Positions 8,775 to 19,358 are shown, numbered from the stretch's first letter. The stretch is DNA of 33,195 nt from Ferirhizobium litorale (GCA_030028905.1 JALDYZ010000025.1:1-33195); one strand, 5' to 3'. Numbers and translations are program-made. The notes: a model not told the origin generated them from the sequence alone.

Positions 8775-9400
8775 GGCGCGACCTCGATCGAAACGGGCGC
8801 AATCAACGGCTGCTCGGTTGCCGAGCGGATCGCGGTTGCGCCGACGAAGCTAAGCTTCTTGCCGTTCAGACTGCCCTTCGGAAGGGACAGGCTCGATACG
8901 GCCTTTTCATTGAGCGCACGTCCGAGCTTGGCATATTCGATCTGGTCGCGGAACGTCGAGAAGTCATAGAGCGTGGTAGTGTCGCGAAGCGCGGTGCCCT
9001 TGACTACAGGCCCCAGTTGCAGCGTCGCATCCGGCTTTCCGTCGCCATCGACATCGACCTTGGCCACCGCCGCCTTGGTTGCCAGATCTTCTTCCACCAC
9101 CACGCCGGTTCCCTTGACGGAGAAATTCCACCCGCCGCCGGCGCCGCCGACGCGGACGCCATAAGATTTGCCTGCGCCATCGAGGCCACTCTTGATCGCG
9201 GCCTGCAGCGCCGGCAAATCGACGGCCTTTTCCCTCAGCGCCGGAACAAGCTTGCTGTCGAATGTGGTCGCGACGACGTTCGAGACGCGCTCCTGGTCCC
9301 CCCCGGCGCCGTCTTTTCCGGGTTCACCCGTCTTCACCAGCTTGCAGCCGGACAGGCAGAGAATCGCGATGCTTGCAGCAACGAACAGTTTCATCTTCAT
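8771..9400 (-). CDS. DUF2291 family lipoprotein
   Basis: A 209-residue predicted lipoprotein. The ATG at 9400 gives a short positively charged start, a hydrophobic stretch and a lipobox LSGC with Cys19 as the lipidated residue. An open frame continues upstream to 9535, but that extension would bury the signal sequence, so 9400 is the better start. The mature part contains Gly-rich VRVGGAGGGWNFSVKGTGVV and DVDGDGKPDATLQLGPVV. DUF2291 genes occur inside sugar ABC operons of Rhizobiales, and their function is not known to me. Its place between the binding-protein and ATPase genes, with a 4-bp overlap to the latter, suggests an accessory envelope component of this transporter. Confidence 0.85.
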   Translation of the reverse strand: MKMKLFVAASIAILCLSGCKLVKTGEPGKDGAGGDQERVSNVVATTFDSKLVPALREKAVDLPALQAAIKSGLDGAGKSYGVRVGGAGGGWNFSVKGTGVVVEEDLATKAAVAKVDVDGDGKPDATLQLGPVVKGTALRDTTTLYDFSTFRDQIEYAKLGRALNEKAVSSLSLPKGSLNGKKLSFVGATAIRSATEQPLIAPVSIEVAP

Positions 9401-9474
9401 GGGCGCAACCGAATTTTCGCACGTCGACAGTACTTCCCGGGTGCTTTGCGCTCCCGGGAAGTGTTGGTCCGACG

Positions 9475-10854
<1,380 letters not shown>

Positions 10855-11835
10855 ATGACAGCCCAACGTTACGGAGCCGGCATCTGGCACTTTGCCACCT
10901 ATCTCGACCGCTATGCCACGGATGGCTATGGCACCCCGCGCAGCGTCATCGAGGCCATCGACCTGGCCGGCCAGGTCCGGGACCTTTCGGTGGTGGACAT
11001 CAATTACCCGTTTTTCGGCGGCGACTTTACCAACGCCCAGGTGAAGGAGGCGCTGGATCGCAACAAGCTCGGCGTCATCGGTATCACGCCGGAGATCTAC
11101 ACGCGCGAATTCGTCAAGGGGTCGTTCACGAACCCCGATGCGGGCGTGCGCCGGCGGACTCATGAACTGGTGACAGAAGCCTGTGACCAGGTGCGCTATT
11201 TCGGCGCCGACTACGTCAAGCTATGGCCCGGGCAGGACGGCTGGGACTATCCCTTCCAGGTGGACTACGGAACGCTGTGGAAGCACTCGCTTGATGGCGT
11301 CGGGCAACTTGCGAGCGAAAACCCGGATCTCAAGTTCGTCATCGAATACAAGCCGCGCGAACCGCGCGTGCGGATGAGCTTTGGCTCGGTCGCCCGGACG
11401 CTGCTCGGCATTGAGAAGATCGGCCTGCCGAATGTCGGCATCCTGCTCGACTTCGGCCACGCCATCATGGGCGGCGAATCGGCGGCCGACAGCGCCCAAC
11501 TCGCCATCGACTACGGCCGCCTCTTCGGCATGGACGTCAACGACAACTACCGCAGCTGGGACGACGACCTCGTGGCCGGCAGCTTGCATCCGATCGAACT
11601 ATTCGAGTTCTTCTACGTGCTCCGGAAGAACAAGTGGGAAGGGGTATGGCAGCTCGACCAGTTCCCGTTCCGCGAGGACAGCGTCGCCGCCGCCAATCAC
11701 GCAATCGACTTCCTGAAAGCCGCGGCGAAAGGGCTCGAGGCGCTCGATATCGAGGCGCTCAAGGCGGCGCAGGGCCGCCACGACGCCATCGGCGCGCTGA
11801 AGGTTGCCCAGAAAGCCTTGTTCGGCGCCATGTAG
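10855..11835 (+). CDS. TIM-barrel sugar isomerase/epimerase-like enzyme; candidate D-apiose isomerase
   Basis: A 326-residue protein of the xylose isomerase-like TIM-barrel superfamily (AP endonuclease 2 fold). The ATG at 10855 follows a good ribosome binding site (TTGGAGGAAC). Candidate metal ligands sit on barrel strands: Glu164 (FVIEYKP), Asp199 and His202 (LLDFGHA), and Asp227/Asp230 (MDVNDNY). Such enzymes interconvert aldoses and ketoses through a bound divalent metal. It is divergent from a pentose-type ABC operon and lies near a ketose kinase and a two-subunit transketolase. That combination matches the non-oxidative D-apiose pathway, where an enzyme of this fold makes D-apulose. Family assignment is firm. 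Substrate is inferred from context and could be another aldose. Confidence 0.8.
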   Translation: MTAQRYGAGIWHFATYLDRYATDGYGTPRSVIEAIDLAGQVRDLSVVDINYPFFGGDFTNAQVKEALDRNKLGVIGITPEIYTREFVKGSFTNPDAGVRRRTHELVTEACDQVRYFGADYVKLWPGQDGWDYPFQVDYGTLWKHSLDGVGQLASENPDLKFVIEYKPREPRVRMSFGSVARTLLGIEKIGLPNVGILLDFGHAIMGGESAADSAQLAIDYGRLFGMDVNDNYRSWDDDLVAGSLHPIELFEFFYVLRKNKWEGVWQLDQFPFREDSVAAANHAIDFLKAAAKGLEALDIEALKAAQGRHDAIGALKVAQKALFGAM

Positions 11836-11967
11836 GGAGCCCTGGGCAGCGCTCTGGATGAAATGGCGAAGTCGTCGACAGTGTGTTCAATCATTCGGTC
11901 AAAAATTGCGCATGATCAAGAGATGGGGCCCTTGCATTCTCTGTGCGATTGCCCCATTTTCTCGCTG

Positions 11968-12110
11968 TTCTCAGGGCGGGGTGCAATTCCCCACCGGCGG
12001 TATCGGGAGTGATCCCGGAGCCCGCGAGCGCTTCCGGGATACCGGAGGGTCAGCAGATCCGGTGAGAGGCCGGAGCCGACGGTATAGTCCGGATGGAAGA
12101 GAGCAAGGAA
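11968..12110 (+). ncRNA. FMN riboswitch (RFN element)
   Basis: The leader of the ribB gene shows the conserved RFN pieces in order: TCAGGGCGGGGTGCAATTCC, then CCACCGGCGGT, a variable hairpin (about 12003-12046), GATCCGGTGAGAGGCCGGAG, then CCGACGGTATAGTCCGGATG with GAAGAGAG. The closing stem and the central junction sequence are all recognisable, so the call is firm. Downstream, GGGCG (about 12126) can pair with CGCCC (about 12149), a possible expression-platform hairpin before the gene. FMN binding normally lowers expression of the following riboflavin gene. Confidence 0.95.
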
Positions 12111-12232
12111 GCGGCCAACCCGAAAGGGCGGTGCCGTAACCTCTGTTCGCCCAAGGGACGTTTGTCTCACTCGCGAAAGCGGTGATGGTGCAACGAAGCC
12201 AGATTTCCGGCCAACCCTTGAAAGACTGCTTG

Positions 12233-12871
12233 ATGACTATCTCGAAAATTGAGGATGCAATCGCCGCCATTGCCCGCGGGGAGATGGTGATCGTTGTCGA
12301 CGATGAAAATCGCGAAAATGAAGGCGATATCGTGTTTGCCTCCGAAGATGCGACCGCCGACAAGATTGCATTCATGATGAACAAGGCACGGGGACTGATC
12401 TGTGTGTCGATGGAAGGTGAGCGGCTGGACCAGTTGGGCCTTCCGCTGATGGTGCCGAACAACACCGAGTCCCTGAAAACGGCTTTCACCGTATCGGTAG
12501 ACTACCTGCCGGGTACGACGACGGGAATTTCTGCCGCCGATCGCACTGCAACGGTCAAGGCGCTGATAGCGCCGGAAACAAAGGCGGCGGAACTGGCTCG
12601 CCCCGGCCATATCTTCCCGCTGCGGGCCAATCCGGATGGTGTGCTGGGGCGCCCCGGTCACACGGAAGCCGCCGTCGATCTCAGCCGCTTGGCGGGCAAG
12701 TATCCATCAGGGGTTATTTGCGAAGTGGCAAATGACGATGGGACGATGGCCCGCCTTCCCGACCTGGAGATTTTTGCTCAGCAGAACAATCTCCATCTCG
12801 TGACAATAAAGGACCTGATTGAATACCGGCGTGCACAGAACGACACCCGTTTCGCCACAAAGGCAGCGTAA
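12233..12871 (+). CDS. ribB: 3,4-dihydroxy-2-butanone 4-phosphate synthase
   Basis: Converts ribulose 5-phosphate to 3,4-dihydroxy-2-butanone 4-phosphate and formate, the pentose branch of riboflavin synthesis. The 212-residue protein has the acidic active-site loop [11 protein letters not shown] (residues 23-33) and the Mg/substrate motif [11 protein letters not shown] (His143, Glu145). It stops after the DHBP synthase domain, so it is RibB alone with no fused GTP cyclohydrolase II. Starts at GTG 12182 or ATG 12185 would add 16-17 residues. I prefer ATG 12233, where the family homology begins, though no strong ribosome binding site separates the choices. The FMN riboswitch directly upstream controls it. 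A lone ribB on a plasmid may supplement a chromosomal riboflavin pathway. Confidence 0.93.
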   Translation: MTISKIEDAIAAIARGEMVIVVDDENRENEGDIVFASEDATADKIAFMMNKARGLICVSMEGERLDQLGLPLMVPNNTESLKTAFTVSVDYLPGTTTGISAADRTATVKALIAPETKAAELARPGHIFPLRANPDGVLGRPGHTEAAVDLSRLAGKYPSGVICEVANDDGTMARLPDLEIFAQQNNLHLVTIKDLIEYRRAQNDTRFATKAA

Positions 12872-12925
12872 GACCGCCACAGCCAGCCAAGGGGCCGGTC
12901 GCAATCCGGCCCCTGCTACGAGGTG

Positions 12926-13714
12926 TCACCAGCAGCAGAAGCCGCCATCGACAAGCAGGTCGACGCCGGTCACGAAGCTTGCCGCATCCGACAGCAGGAA
13001 GACGGCGGGGCCGACCATTTCGTCGACGCTAGCCATGCGCTGCATCGGCGTCTGCTCCTCGAACATTTTTGTTTGATACACCATTTCCGGCCGGGTGTTC
13101 ATCGGCGTCGCGGTGTAGCCGGGGCTGATCGTGTTGACACGGATGCCGCGGCCGACCCACTCCATCGCTATCGACTTGGTCATGTGGATGACACCGGCCT
13201 TCGAGGCATTGTAGTGGCACTGGCTGAGGCCGCGGTTGACGATGACGCCGGACATCGAGGCGATATTGACGATGGCGCCGCGCCCCGTCTTCAGCATGGC
13301 CCGCGCCTCGGCCCGGCAGGAGAGGAAAACCCCCTTCAGGTTGATGTCGATCATCGTCTGGAACTGGCTTTCTTCCATCTCCTCCGCCGGATTGGCATTG
13401 GCGATGCCGGCGGCGTTGACAGCGAGCGTCAAAGACCCGAGTTCCGCTTCCGTGCGGGCGACCGCTTCGTTGAGTGCCCCGCTGCTGGTGACGTCCGCGC
13501 CAATCTGGATGCTGCGGCGTCCCGCCCGCGCAATGAAGTCCGCAGTCTTGGCGAGACCGTCGTCGGTACGGCGGTCGAGCAGCGCGACATCGGCGCCGCA
13601 CTGCGCCAACCCCATGGCGATACGCTGGCCGATACCGCTGCCGGCGCCGGTCACAAAGGCGACGTTTCCGGAGAGGTCGAACAATTTCGGCGCGTTGAGC
13701 GTGATTTCAGACAT
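12926..13714 (-). CDS. Short-chain dehydrogenase/reductase (SDR)
   Basis: A 262-residue classical SDR, an NAD(P)-dependent oxidoreductase of alcohols or sugars. It has the cofactor motif TGAGSGIG (residues 22-29), NAAG (100-103), a catalytic Ser near 153-155 and YNASK (Tyr168, Lys172), and ends with the usual SFVTGVDLLVDGG region. The ATG at 13714 gives a complete N-terminal Rossmann strand. The open frame extends upstream into the ATPase gene, but that is an overlap artefact. It is the last gene of the second transporter operon, 17 bp after the ATPase stop, so it probably acts on the imported sugar or polyol. Substrate is not readable from sequence. Confidence 0.9.
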   Translation of the reverse strand: MSEITLNAPKLFDLSGNVAFVTGAGSGIGQRIAMGLAQCGADVALLDRRTDDGLAKTADFIARAGRRSIQIGADVTSSGALNEAVARTEAELGSLTLAVNAAGIANANPAEEMEESQFQTMIDINLKGVFLSCRAEARAMLKTGRGAIVNIASMSGVIVNRGLSQCHYNASKAGVIHMTKSIAMEWVGRGIRVNTISPGYTATPMNTRPEMVYQTKMFEEQTPMQRMASVDEMVGPAVFLLSDAASFVTGVDLLVDGGFCCW

Positions 13715-13731
13715 GATGAAGTATTCCCTGT

Positions 13732-15219
13732 TCAGATCGTTGCCAGTTCCATGACCGAGACGTCGTTCGCGTCCTGGCGGTCCAGGATGCCGGCCTGTTT
13801 TCCCTGCGCCATGACCATGATGCGGCTGGAGACGCCCAGCACTTCCTCGAGATCGGAGCTGACCACGATCACCGCGACGCCGCCGCGGGCGAGATCCATA
13901 ATCAGATCGTAGATCGACGAGCGGGCGCCGACGTCGATGCCGCGCGTCGGCTCGTCCAGCACTACCACCTGCGGCTTGCGCGCCAGCCACTTGGCTAGCA
14001 CCACTTTTTGCTGGTTGCCACCGGATAGCTCTCCCGCGTTCTGCCCGCCGCGGCCCTTGACCCCGAACTTCTTGATGTAGCTTTCGGCGAACTGCTGGAT
14101 GCGACGGGACGAAAGCCAGCCATTGCGGGCGATTTCGCCGAGATTGGCGTAGGCGATGTTTTCCGCGATCGACTGATCGAGCACCACGCCCTGAAGCTTG
14201 CGGTCCTCCGGCACGAGCACGATGCCATTGCGGATGGAATCGATCGGAGAGCGGGGCGTGACGGGCTTGCCATGCAGCAGCACCTCGCCGCCGGAAATGG
14301 GATCGGCGCCGGTGATGGCCCGGACGAGCTCCGTGCGTCCGGCACCCATCAGGCCGGCGATACCGAAGACTTCACCCTTGCGGACCGAGAAGCTGATGTC
14401 GCGAAACATGTTCGAGGGCGAAGAAAGTTTGCGCACCTCCAGCGTCACCTCTTCGGCCGGCGCCGGAAGGGTGGGAAACATGCGCTCGAGGGAGCGTCCG
14501 ACCATGGCCTCGACGATCTTGCGGATCGGGACGTTGCCGCTATCGAACTCCTGCACCTTGGCACCGTCGCGCATGACGACGATGCGATCGGCGATCTGGC
14601 GGATTTCTTCGAGACGATGCGAAATGTAGATGATGCCGACGCCTTCCGATTTCAGCCGCGCGATCTGCTGGAACAGAAGCTGGGTTTCCTCGCCGCCGAG
14701 TGCGGCGGTCGGTTCGTCGAGGATGAGCAGGCGCGCGTTCAACGTCAGCGCCTTGGCGATTTCAATGAGCTGCTGCTTGCCGGTCGAAAGCCCTTCGACG
14801 AGGCGGTCCGGCGAAACATCGAGCCCGAGCCGCTTGAGGCCGCTGCGCGCCCTCTCCTCCATCGCCTTTCGGTCGATGCGGCCGGACTTCAGGGGATAAC
14901 GGCCGACGAAGACGTTTTCGGCGATCGAAAGCTTGGGGAGCAGTTTCAGTTCCTGGTGGATCATGCCCACGCCCTCATCCATCGCGGCGCGCGGATTGGC
15001 GGGGGCATACGTCTTGCCGAGCCAGCTCATTTCCCCCGAGGAGGGCTGGACGGTGCCGGAGATGATATTCGACAAGGTCGATTTCCCGGCACCGTTTTCC
15101 CCGAGCAGCGCCACGACTTCTCCCGCATGTATGTCGAGATCGACTCCGTGGAGAACCTCGATCGGACCGTAGGACTTCTGGATTCCACGGAGCGACAGAA
15201 TGGGAGAGCTGGTCGTCAT
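13732..15219 (-). CDS. Sugar ABC transporter ATP-binding protein (RbsA type, double NBD)
   Basis: A 495-residue ATPase with two NBDs. NBD1 has Walker A GENGAGKST (residues 40-48), signature LSTGKQQLIEIAKAL and Walker B LLILDEPTAAL. NBD2 has GLMGAGRTELV, signature LSGGNQQKVVLAKWL and Walker B VVLDEPTRGIDVGA. It should energise the permease at 16315-17289. It is a paralogue of the ATPase at 7245-8774, but the two differ throughout, so this is not a recent duplication. It lies 31 bp downstream of the binding-protein gene and just upstream of the SDR gene in one operon. Confidence 0.95.
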   Translation of the reverse strand: MTTSSPILSLRGIQKSYGPIEVLHGVDLDIHAGEVVALLGENGAGKSTLSNIISGTVQPSSGEMSWLGKTYAPANPRAAMDEGVGMIHQELKLLPKLSIAENVFVGRYPLKSGRIDRKAMEERARSGLKRLGLDVSPDRLVEGLSTGKQQLIEIAKALTLNARLLILDEPTAALGGEETQLLFQQIARLKSEGVGIIYISHRLEEIRQIADRIVVMRDGAKVQEFDSGNVPIRKIVEAMVGRSLERMFPTLPAPAEEVTLEVRKLSSPSNMFRDISFSVRKGEVFGIAGLMGAGRTELVRAITGADPISGGEVLLHGKPVTPRSPIDSIRNGIVLVPEDRKLQGVVLDQSIAENIAYANLGEIARNGWLSSRRIQQFAESYIKKFGVKGRGGQNAGELSGGNQQKVVLAKWLARKPQVVVLDEPTRGIDVGARSSIYDLIMDLARGGVAVIVVSSDLEEVLGVSSRIMVMAQGKQAGILDRQDANDVSVMELATI

Positions 15220-15250
15220 GGCGCTACTACCTTTCGGATATCAAGCCGGA

Positions 15251-16189
15251 TTACGGATGGTTCTTCACGAATTCCGGCGCATTTTCGCAGGTGGTCAGGA
15301 CAGCGTTCGGCGTCTGGCGTTCTTCGACCTTCTGGCCGGCCGCAACGGCGAGTGCCGATTCGACCGCGAGAACGCCCATCTTCTGCGTGCTCTGTGTGGC
15401 AGTGGCGATGAAGGGTCCATTGCACTTGGCGAGATATTCGAGAGCCGAAACGTCGCCGTCGTACCCGCCGATGATCACCTTGTCGGAGAGGTTGGCGACG
15501 TCCACCGCCTTCGCAGCCCCCATGGCGAGACCGTCGGCCTGACCGAAGATGATCGTGATCTCCGGATTGGCCTGCAGCATGTTCTGGGCGATGGAGAAGC
15601 CCTCGTCCGCCGACCACATGTTGCTCCACTGCTGATCGACCAGCTCGACGCCCTTGGCCTCGTCGATGGCGCGCTTGCAGCCGGTGAAGCGGTCGACTTC
15701 CGGCGTCGTGCCCTTTTGGCCATGGATGATCGCCATCTTGCCCGAGCCGCCGGCCTTCTCGATGATGTGCTTGCAGACGGCATAGGCGGATTCGACGCTC
15801 TCGCCAGCAATGAAGGTGTCGCCGGGCGCGCCTTCCGGAACGCGGTCGACGTTGATGACGGGAATTCCGGCTTCGCGGGCAAGGCGGGTCGGCACGGCCG
15901 CCGCGGCGGCCCCGGCCGGGATGTAGATGAAGGCGTCGATGTCCTGGGTCATCAGATCCTGGACCTGGCTGACCTGCGTCGCGGTATCGTTCTTGGCGTC
16001 GACGACGACGACTTCAAGGCCCTTTTCCTTCGCGTACTTTTCAACACCGAGCTTGATCTGGTTGAAGAAGTCGGCCTGCAGGTTCGGAACGGCAAGGCCG
16101 ATCTTCTTGACCTCTGCGGCGGACACGCCTAACGGGGACGCAAGGACCGCAGCAGCGGTTGCCGCCATCAGAAGTTTGGACAGTTTCAT
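15251..16189 (-). CDS. Periplasmic sugar-binding protein (RbsB/XylF type)
   Basis: A 312-residue Peripla_BP_4 solute-binding protein. A Sec signal peptide covers residues 1 to about 24 (ending SAA-EV). The mature start KIGLAVPNLQADFFNQIKLG is the typical ligand-contact strand with paired Phe. VINVDRVPEGAPGDTF, HGQKGTTPEVDRFTGC and IFGQADGLAMGAAKAVD are further family blocks. Two Cys pairs in the mature chain could form disulfides. It has low similarity to the binding protein at 9475-10416, so the two systems probably differ in ligand or affinity. Second gene of the operon, between permease and ATPase, and preceded by a TCCTCC-complement ribosome binding site. Confidence 0.93.
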   Translation of the reverse strand: MKLSKLLMAATAAAVLASPLGVSAAEVKKIGLAVPNLQADFFNQIKLGVEKYAKEKGLEVVVVDAKNDTATQVSQVQDLMTQDIDAFIYIPAGAAAAAVPTRLAREAGIPVINVDRVPEGAPGDTFIAGESVESAYAVCKHIIEKAGGSGKMAIIHGQKGTTPEVDRFTGCKRAIDEAKGVELVDQQWSNMWSADEGFSIAQNMLQANPEITIIFGQADGLAMGAAKAVDVANLSDKVIIGGYDGDVSALEYLAKCNGPFIATATQSTQKMGVLAVESALAVAAGQKVEERQTPNAVLTTCENAPEFVKNHP

Positions 16190-16314
16190 GGTTTATCCTC
16201 CGAGTTTCCTGGCGGCTTCCTGACTTGCAGAAGCCCACCTCCCTTTTGCCGGCCCGCACCATTGCTGGCCGTTTCCAATCCCGCCGGCGCATTCGCCGTC
16301 CGGGTGAAGATTCG

Positions 16315-17289
16315 CTATCTGCGCTTGCGATAGGTTTCGGCTGTGACGGCGAGCACGATGACGGCGCCGATGATCACCTGCTGCATGAACGGCGAGACGC
16401 TGAGCAGGTTGAGGCCGTTGCGCAGCACGCCGATGATCAAAACGCCGATAATGGTCCCGCCGATGCCACCGGTGCCGCCTGACAAGGAGGTGCCGCCAAT
16501 GACGACCGCCGCGATGGCGTCGAGCTCATAGGACACGCCCGAGGACGGCTGGACCGAGTCGAGGCGCGCCGCGAGCACCATGCCGGAAAGGCCGGCGAGG
16601 AAGCTGCACACCACATAGACCAGCACGGTCGCCCGCTGGACGTTGATGCCGGCAAGCCGCGCCACTTCCGCGTTGCCGCCGATGGCATAGAGCACGCGTC
16701 CCCCGTGGCGATAGCGCTGGTAGAGAAGGCCGACGATAAACACCACCAGCATGACGGCGACCGTCAGCGTCAGGAATCCGCCGAAGCGCACGATGGCCAT
16801 CATGTTGAACCAGGCCGGAAAGCCGATGATCTGCTGGCCGTCGGTGATCATGTTCGCCAGCCCTCGCGCTATCGACATCATCGCGAGCGTCGCAATGAAG
16901 GCCGGCACATTGAAGCGCGTTATCAGCAGGCCGGCGACGAGGCCGTTCAGCGACGCGACAAGCAAGGCGAGCGGAATGGCGACCCCCATAGGCACCCCGG
17001 CAACGACGTTGAGGTAACCGAGAACCATCATCGCCAACGCCATGACGGAGCCGACCGCAAGGTCGATGCCGCCGATCAGGATGACCAGCGTCATCCCCAC
17101 AGCCATGATGCCCAGCACCGTGATCTGATCCAGCACATTGAGAAAGTTCCTCACCGACAGGAACTTGTCCGTCGCGAAAGTGAGGAACAGGCAGAGGACG
17201 ATGAGGCCGATCAGAGGCCCCGTGGCTCCGCGCAGTGACGGGAGCACCCCGCTCGCAAATCCCTGTCTTTCCTTTGCTGCTGCCAGCAT
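16315..17289 (-). CDS. Sugar ABC transporter permease (RbsC type)
   Basis: A 324-residue membrane permease of the RbsC/XylH family. It shows GGIDLAVGSVMALAMMVLGY (about residues 72-92), IATLAMMSIARGLANMITDG, and the C-terminal ELDAIAAVVIGGTSLSGGTG with IGGTIIGVLIIGVL. Hydrophobic helices cover most of the chain. It is the first gene of the second transporter operon and starts 211 bp from the divergent transketolase gene. Permease-first order differs from the first operon, where the binding protein leads. The GGAGG-type ribosome binding site sits just before 17289 on the minus strand (CCTCC on the plus strand at 17297-17301). Confidence 0.93.
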   Translation of the reverse strand: MLAAAKERQGFASGVLPSLRGATGPLIGLIVLCLFLTFATDKFLSVRNFLNVLDQITVLGIMAVGMTLVILIGGIDLAVGSVMALAMMVLGYLNVVAGVPMGVAIPLALLVASLNGLVAGLLITRFNVPAFIATLAMMSIARGLANMITDGQQIIGFPAWFNMMAIVRFGGFLTLTVAVMLVVFIVGLLYQRYRHGGRVLYAIGGNAEVARLAGINVQRATVLVYVVCSFLAGLSGMVLAARLDSVQPSSGVSYELDAIAAVVIGGTSLSGGTGGIGGTIIGVLIIGVLRNGLNLLSVSPFMQQVIIGAVIVLAVTAETYRKRR

Positions 17290-17500
17290 GAGCTTTCCTC
17301 CCGGTCAGTCCATCGCCATGCGGTTTCACTTGGCGCATATTTATTCACCATCGTGTGTAAATTCGTATATGATCGATCAATGGTGTGTCAATATCGCATC
17401 GTCAGATTATTTTGACGCCGAAGGGCGATATTTTTCTTGACTTGGCGAGCCAACCTGCAAATATATGTACAGATGCATATTTATTCATACAGAGGGTTCC
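17290..17500. promoter_or_regulatory. Divergent promoter region with repeated TTTATTCA elements
   Basis: This AT-rich 211-bp gap separates the minus-strand permease operon from the plus-strand transketolase operon. The 13-bp sequence GCATATTTATTCA occurs twice as an exact direct repeat, at 17335-17347 (46 bp from the permease start) and 17475-17487 (14 bp before the transketolase start). The complement of its core, TGAATAAA, also occurs at the SorC-type gene (20822-20829). I infer candidate operators for that regulator, one per divergent promoter. Confidence 0.5.
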
Positions 17501-18310
17501 ATGCAGCCGAACGATCTCGACCGCATCGCTCGACAGATCCGTCTTCGCGATCTGCAAGCGGTATTCGAAGCTGGCGCCGGCCATATCGGCGGGGAAATGT
17601 CGGCCATCGACATTCTCACAGCGCTTTACTTCCGCGTTCTGCGCATCCGGCCGGACGAACCGAAGCATCCGGACCGCGACCGCTTCGTGCTTTCCAAAGG
17701 GCATGTGGCGCTGGCGCTGTACGTGACGCTCGCCAAGCGGGGCTTCATACCGGAGGAAGAAGTCGGTTCGTTTCTGAAGCCGCATTCGCGCCTCAACGGC
17801 CATCCGAACTGTAACAAGGTGCCGGGCGTCGAAACCAATACCGGCCCGCTCGGCCACGGACTGCCGGTCGCGGTCGGCATGGCGAAAGCCGCCAAGCTGA
17901 CCGGAGCGCGGTATCATACCTATGTCATGACCGGCGACGGTGAGATGCAGGAAGGATCAAACTGGGAGGCCATCGCCTCCGCTGCGCAGTTCGGCCTCGA
18001 CAACCTGACCCTGATCATCGACCACAACCGCTTCCAGCAGGGCGCGTCGCTGAAGGACACCAACAACCTCGCCCCCTTCCCCGCCAAGCTCGAAGCCTTC
18101 GGCTGGGATGTCACCGAGATCAACGGCAACGCCATGGGCGAGATCGTTGCGGCGCTGGAAAAGCGTGGAAGCCGCCCGCAGTGCATCGTCGCCCATACCA
18201 ACAAGGGGCACGGCATTTCCTTCATGCAGGACAGGGTCGACTGGCATCACAAGGTGCCGAGTGCCGAACAATACGCGATTGGCGTGGCTGAGCTTTCGGA
18301 GGGCCTGTGA
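17501..18310 (+). CDS. Transketolase-like subunit A (N-terminal, TPP-binding); candidate apulose-4-phosphate transketolase subunit
   Basis: A 269-residue protein matching only the N-terminal, pyrophosphate-binding half of transketolase. The thiamine diphosphate motif GDGEMQEG starts at Gly145 and its distal end is IIDHN. The usual histidines appear in GAGHIGGEMS and SKGHVALALY, and GPLGHGLPVAVGMA is the PP-domain loop. Start ATG 17501 follows AGAGGG. An open frame back to 17465 has no such site. With the next gene it should form an A2B2 enzyme moving two-carbon ketol units between sugar phosphates. Split transketolases serve specialised sugar pathways, including D-apulose 4-phosphate cleavage. 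The neighbouring kinase and transporters make that the favoured reading here. Confidence 0.9.
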   Translation: MQPNDLDRIARQIRLRDLQAVFEAGAGHIGGEMSAIDILTALYFRVLRIRPDEPKHPDRDRFVLSKGHVALALYVTLAKRGFIPEEEVGSFLKPHSRLNGHPNCNKVPGVETNTGPLGHGLPVAVGMAKAAKLTGARYHTYVMTGDGEMQEGSNWEAIASAAQFGLDNLTLIIDHNRFQQGASLKDTNNLAPFPAKLEAFGWDVTEINGNAMGEIVAALEKRGSRPQCIVAHTNKGHGISFMQDRVDWHHKVPSAEQYAIGVAELSEGL

Positions 18311-19278
18311 TGAAAGACGTAATAACCTCTCCCAAGCTGCACGATTGCCGCGACGCCTTCGTTGCCGTCCTGGAGCGCCTCGGGGCGGACAACCCGAAGG
18401 TCGTGGCCGTCTGCAACGATTCCGTCGGCTCCTCGAAGCTCGGCGGCTTCAAGTCCAAGTGGCCGGAACGGCTGATCAACGTCGGCATCGCCGAACAGAA
18501 CATGGTGGGCGTCGGCGCCGGTCTTGCCAATGGCGGACTTCTGCCCTTCGTCTGTGCCGCCGCCTGCTTCCTGACCGGTCGCTCGCTGGAGCAGATCAAG
18601 GCCGACATCGCCTATTCCAACGCCAATGTGAAGCTGGTCGGCATTTCCTCCGGCATGGCCTATGGCGAGCTTGGACCGACCCACCACTCCATCGAGGATT
18701 TCGCCTGGACGCGTGTGCTCCCAAACCTGCCGGTGATCGCACCCTGCGACTCTATCGAGACGGCAGCCGCCGTAGAATGGGCCGCCCACTATGACGGGCC
18801 GGTGTTCCTGCGCCTGTCGCGCGTCGGCGTTCCGGACCTGCTGCCGGCCGGCCACAAGTTCGAACTGGGCAAGGCCAATCTGCTGCGCGACGGCGATGCG
18901 ATCACGCTGATCGCCAACGGCACGCTGACCCACCGCATGCTCAAGGCCGCCGATCTGCTCGCCGAAAAGGGCATAGAAGCGCGTGTCCTGAACATGGCGA
19001 CGGTTCGCCCGATCGACGTCGAGGCCGTGGTGGCCGCCGCCCACAAGACGGGCGCCATCCTGACGGCGGAAGAACACTCCACCTTCGGCGGGCTCGGTTC
19101 GGCCATCGCCGAAGTCGTGGTGGCCGAAGCGCCCGTGCCGATGAAGATCCTCGGCGTTCCCGGCATCTTCGCCCCCACCGGCTCCGCCGAATTCCTGCTC
19201 GATGAATTCGGCATGTCTCCGGCGGCGATCGCCGAGGCCGCTGTCGCATTGATTGCACGCAAGTCTTCCCGCGCATGA
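18310..19278 (+). CDS. Transketolase-like subunit B (C-terminal, Pyr domain); candidate apulose-4-phosphate transketolase subunit
   Basis: A 322-residue partner of the preceding subunit. It carries the pyrimidine-binding domain, with the catalytic Glu62 in VGIAEQNMVGVGAGLA that activates thiamine diphosphate, and THHSIEDFAWTRVLPNLPVI. The transketolase C-terminal domain (about residues 195-310) includes RVLNMATVRPIDVEAV and EEHSTFGGLGSAIAE. The start ATG overlaps the upstream stop (TGATG at 18308-18312), so the two subunits are translationally coupled in equal amounts. A GTG three bases earlier is an alternative start. Subunit order and size match two-gene transketolases of sugar-specific clusters. 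Confidence 0.9.
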   Translation: MKDVITSPKLHDCRDAFVAVLERLGADNPKVVAVCNDSVGSSKLGGFKSKWPERLINVGIAEQNMVGVGAGLANGGLLPFVCAAACFLTGRSLEQIKADIAYSNANVKLVGISSGMAYGELGPTHHSIEDFAWTRVLPNLPVIAPCDSIETAAAVEWAAHYDGPVFLRLSRVGVPDLLPAGHKFELGKANLLRDGDAITLIANGTLTHRMLKAADLLAEKGIEARVLNMATVRPIDVEAVVAAAHKTGAILTAEEHSTFGGLGSAIAEVVVAEAPVPMKILGVPGIFAPTGSAEFLLDEFGMSPAAIAEAAVALIARKSSRA

Positions 19279-19358
19279 TCGTGCGCGTTTAGATTTCGTG
19301 CCGGGCGCGGCAAGTCCTCCCTTTCGCCGCGCCCCAAATCCTGTCCACCGGAGCCGCC

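Noticed and set aside
14272-16132. Long plus-strand frames at 14272-15411 and 15200-16132
   Set aside because: Antisense to the second ATPase and binding-protein genes, which have full motif sets.
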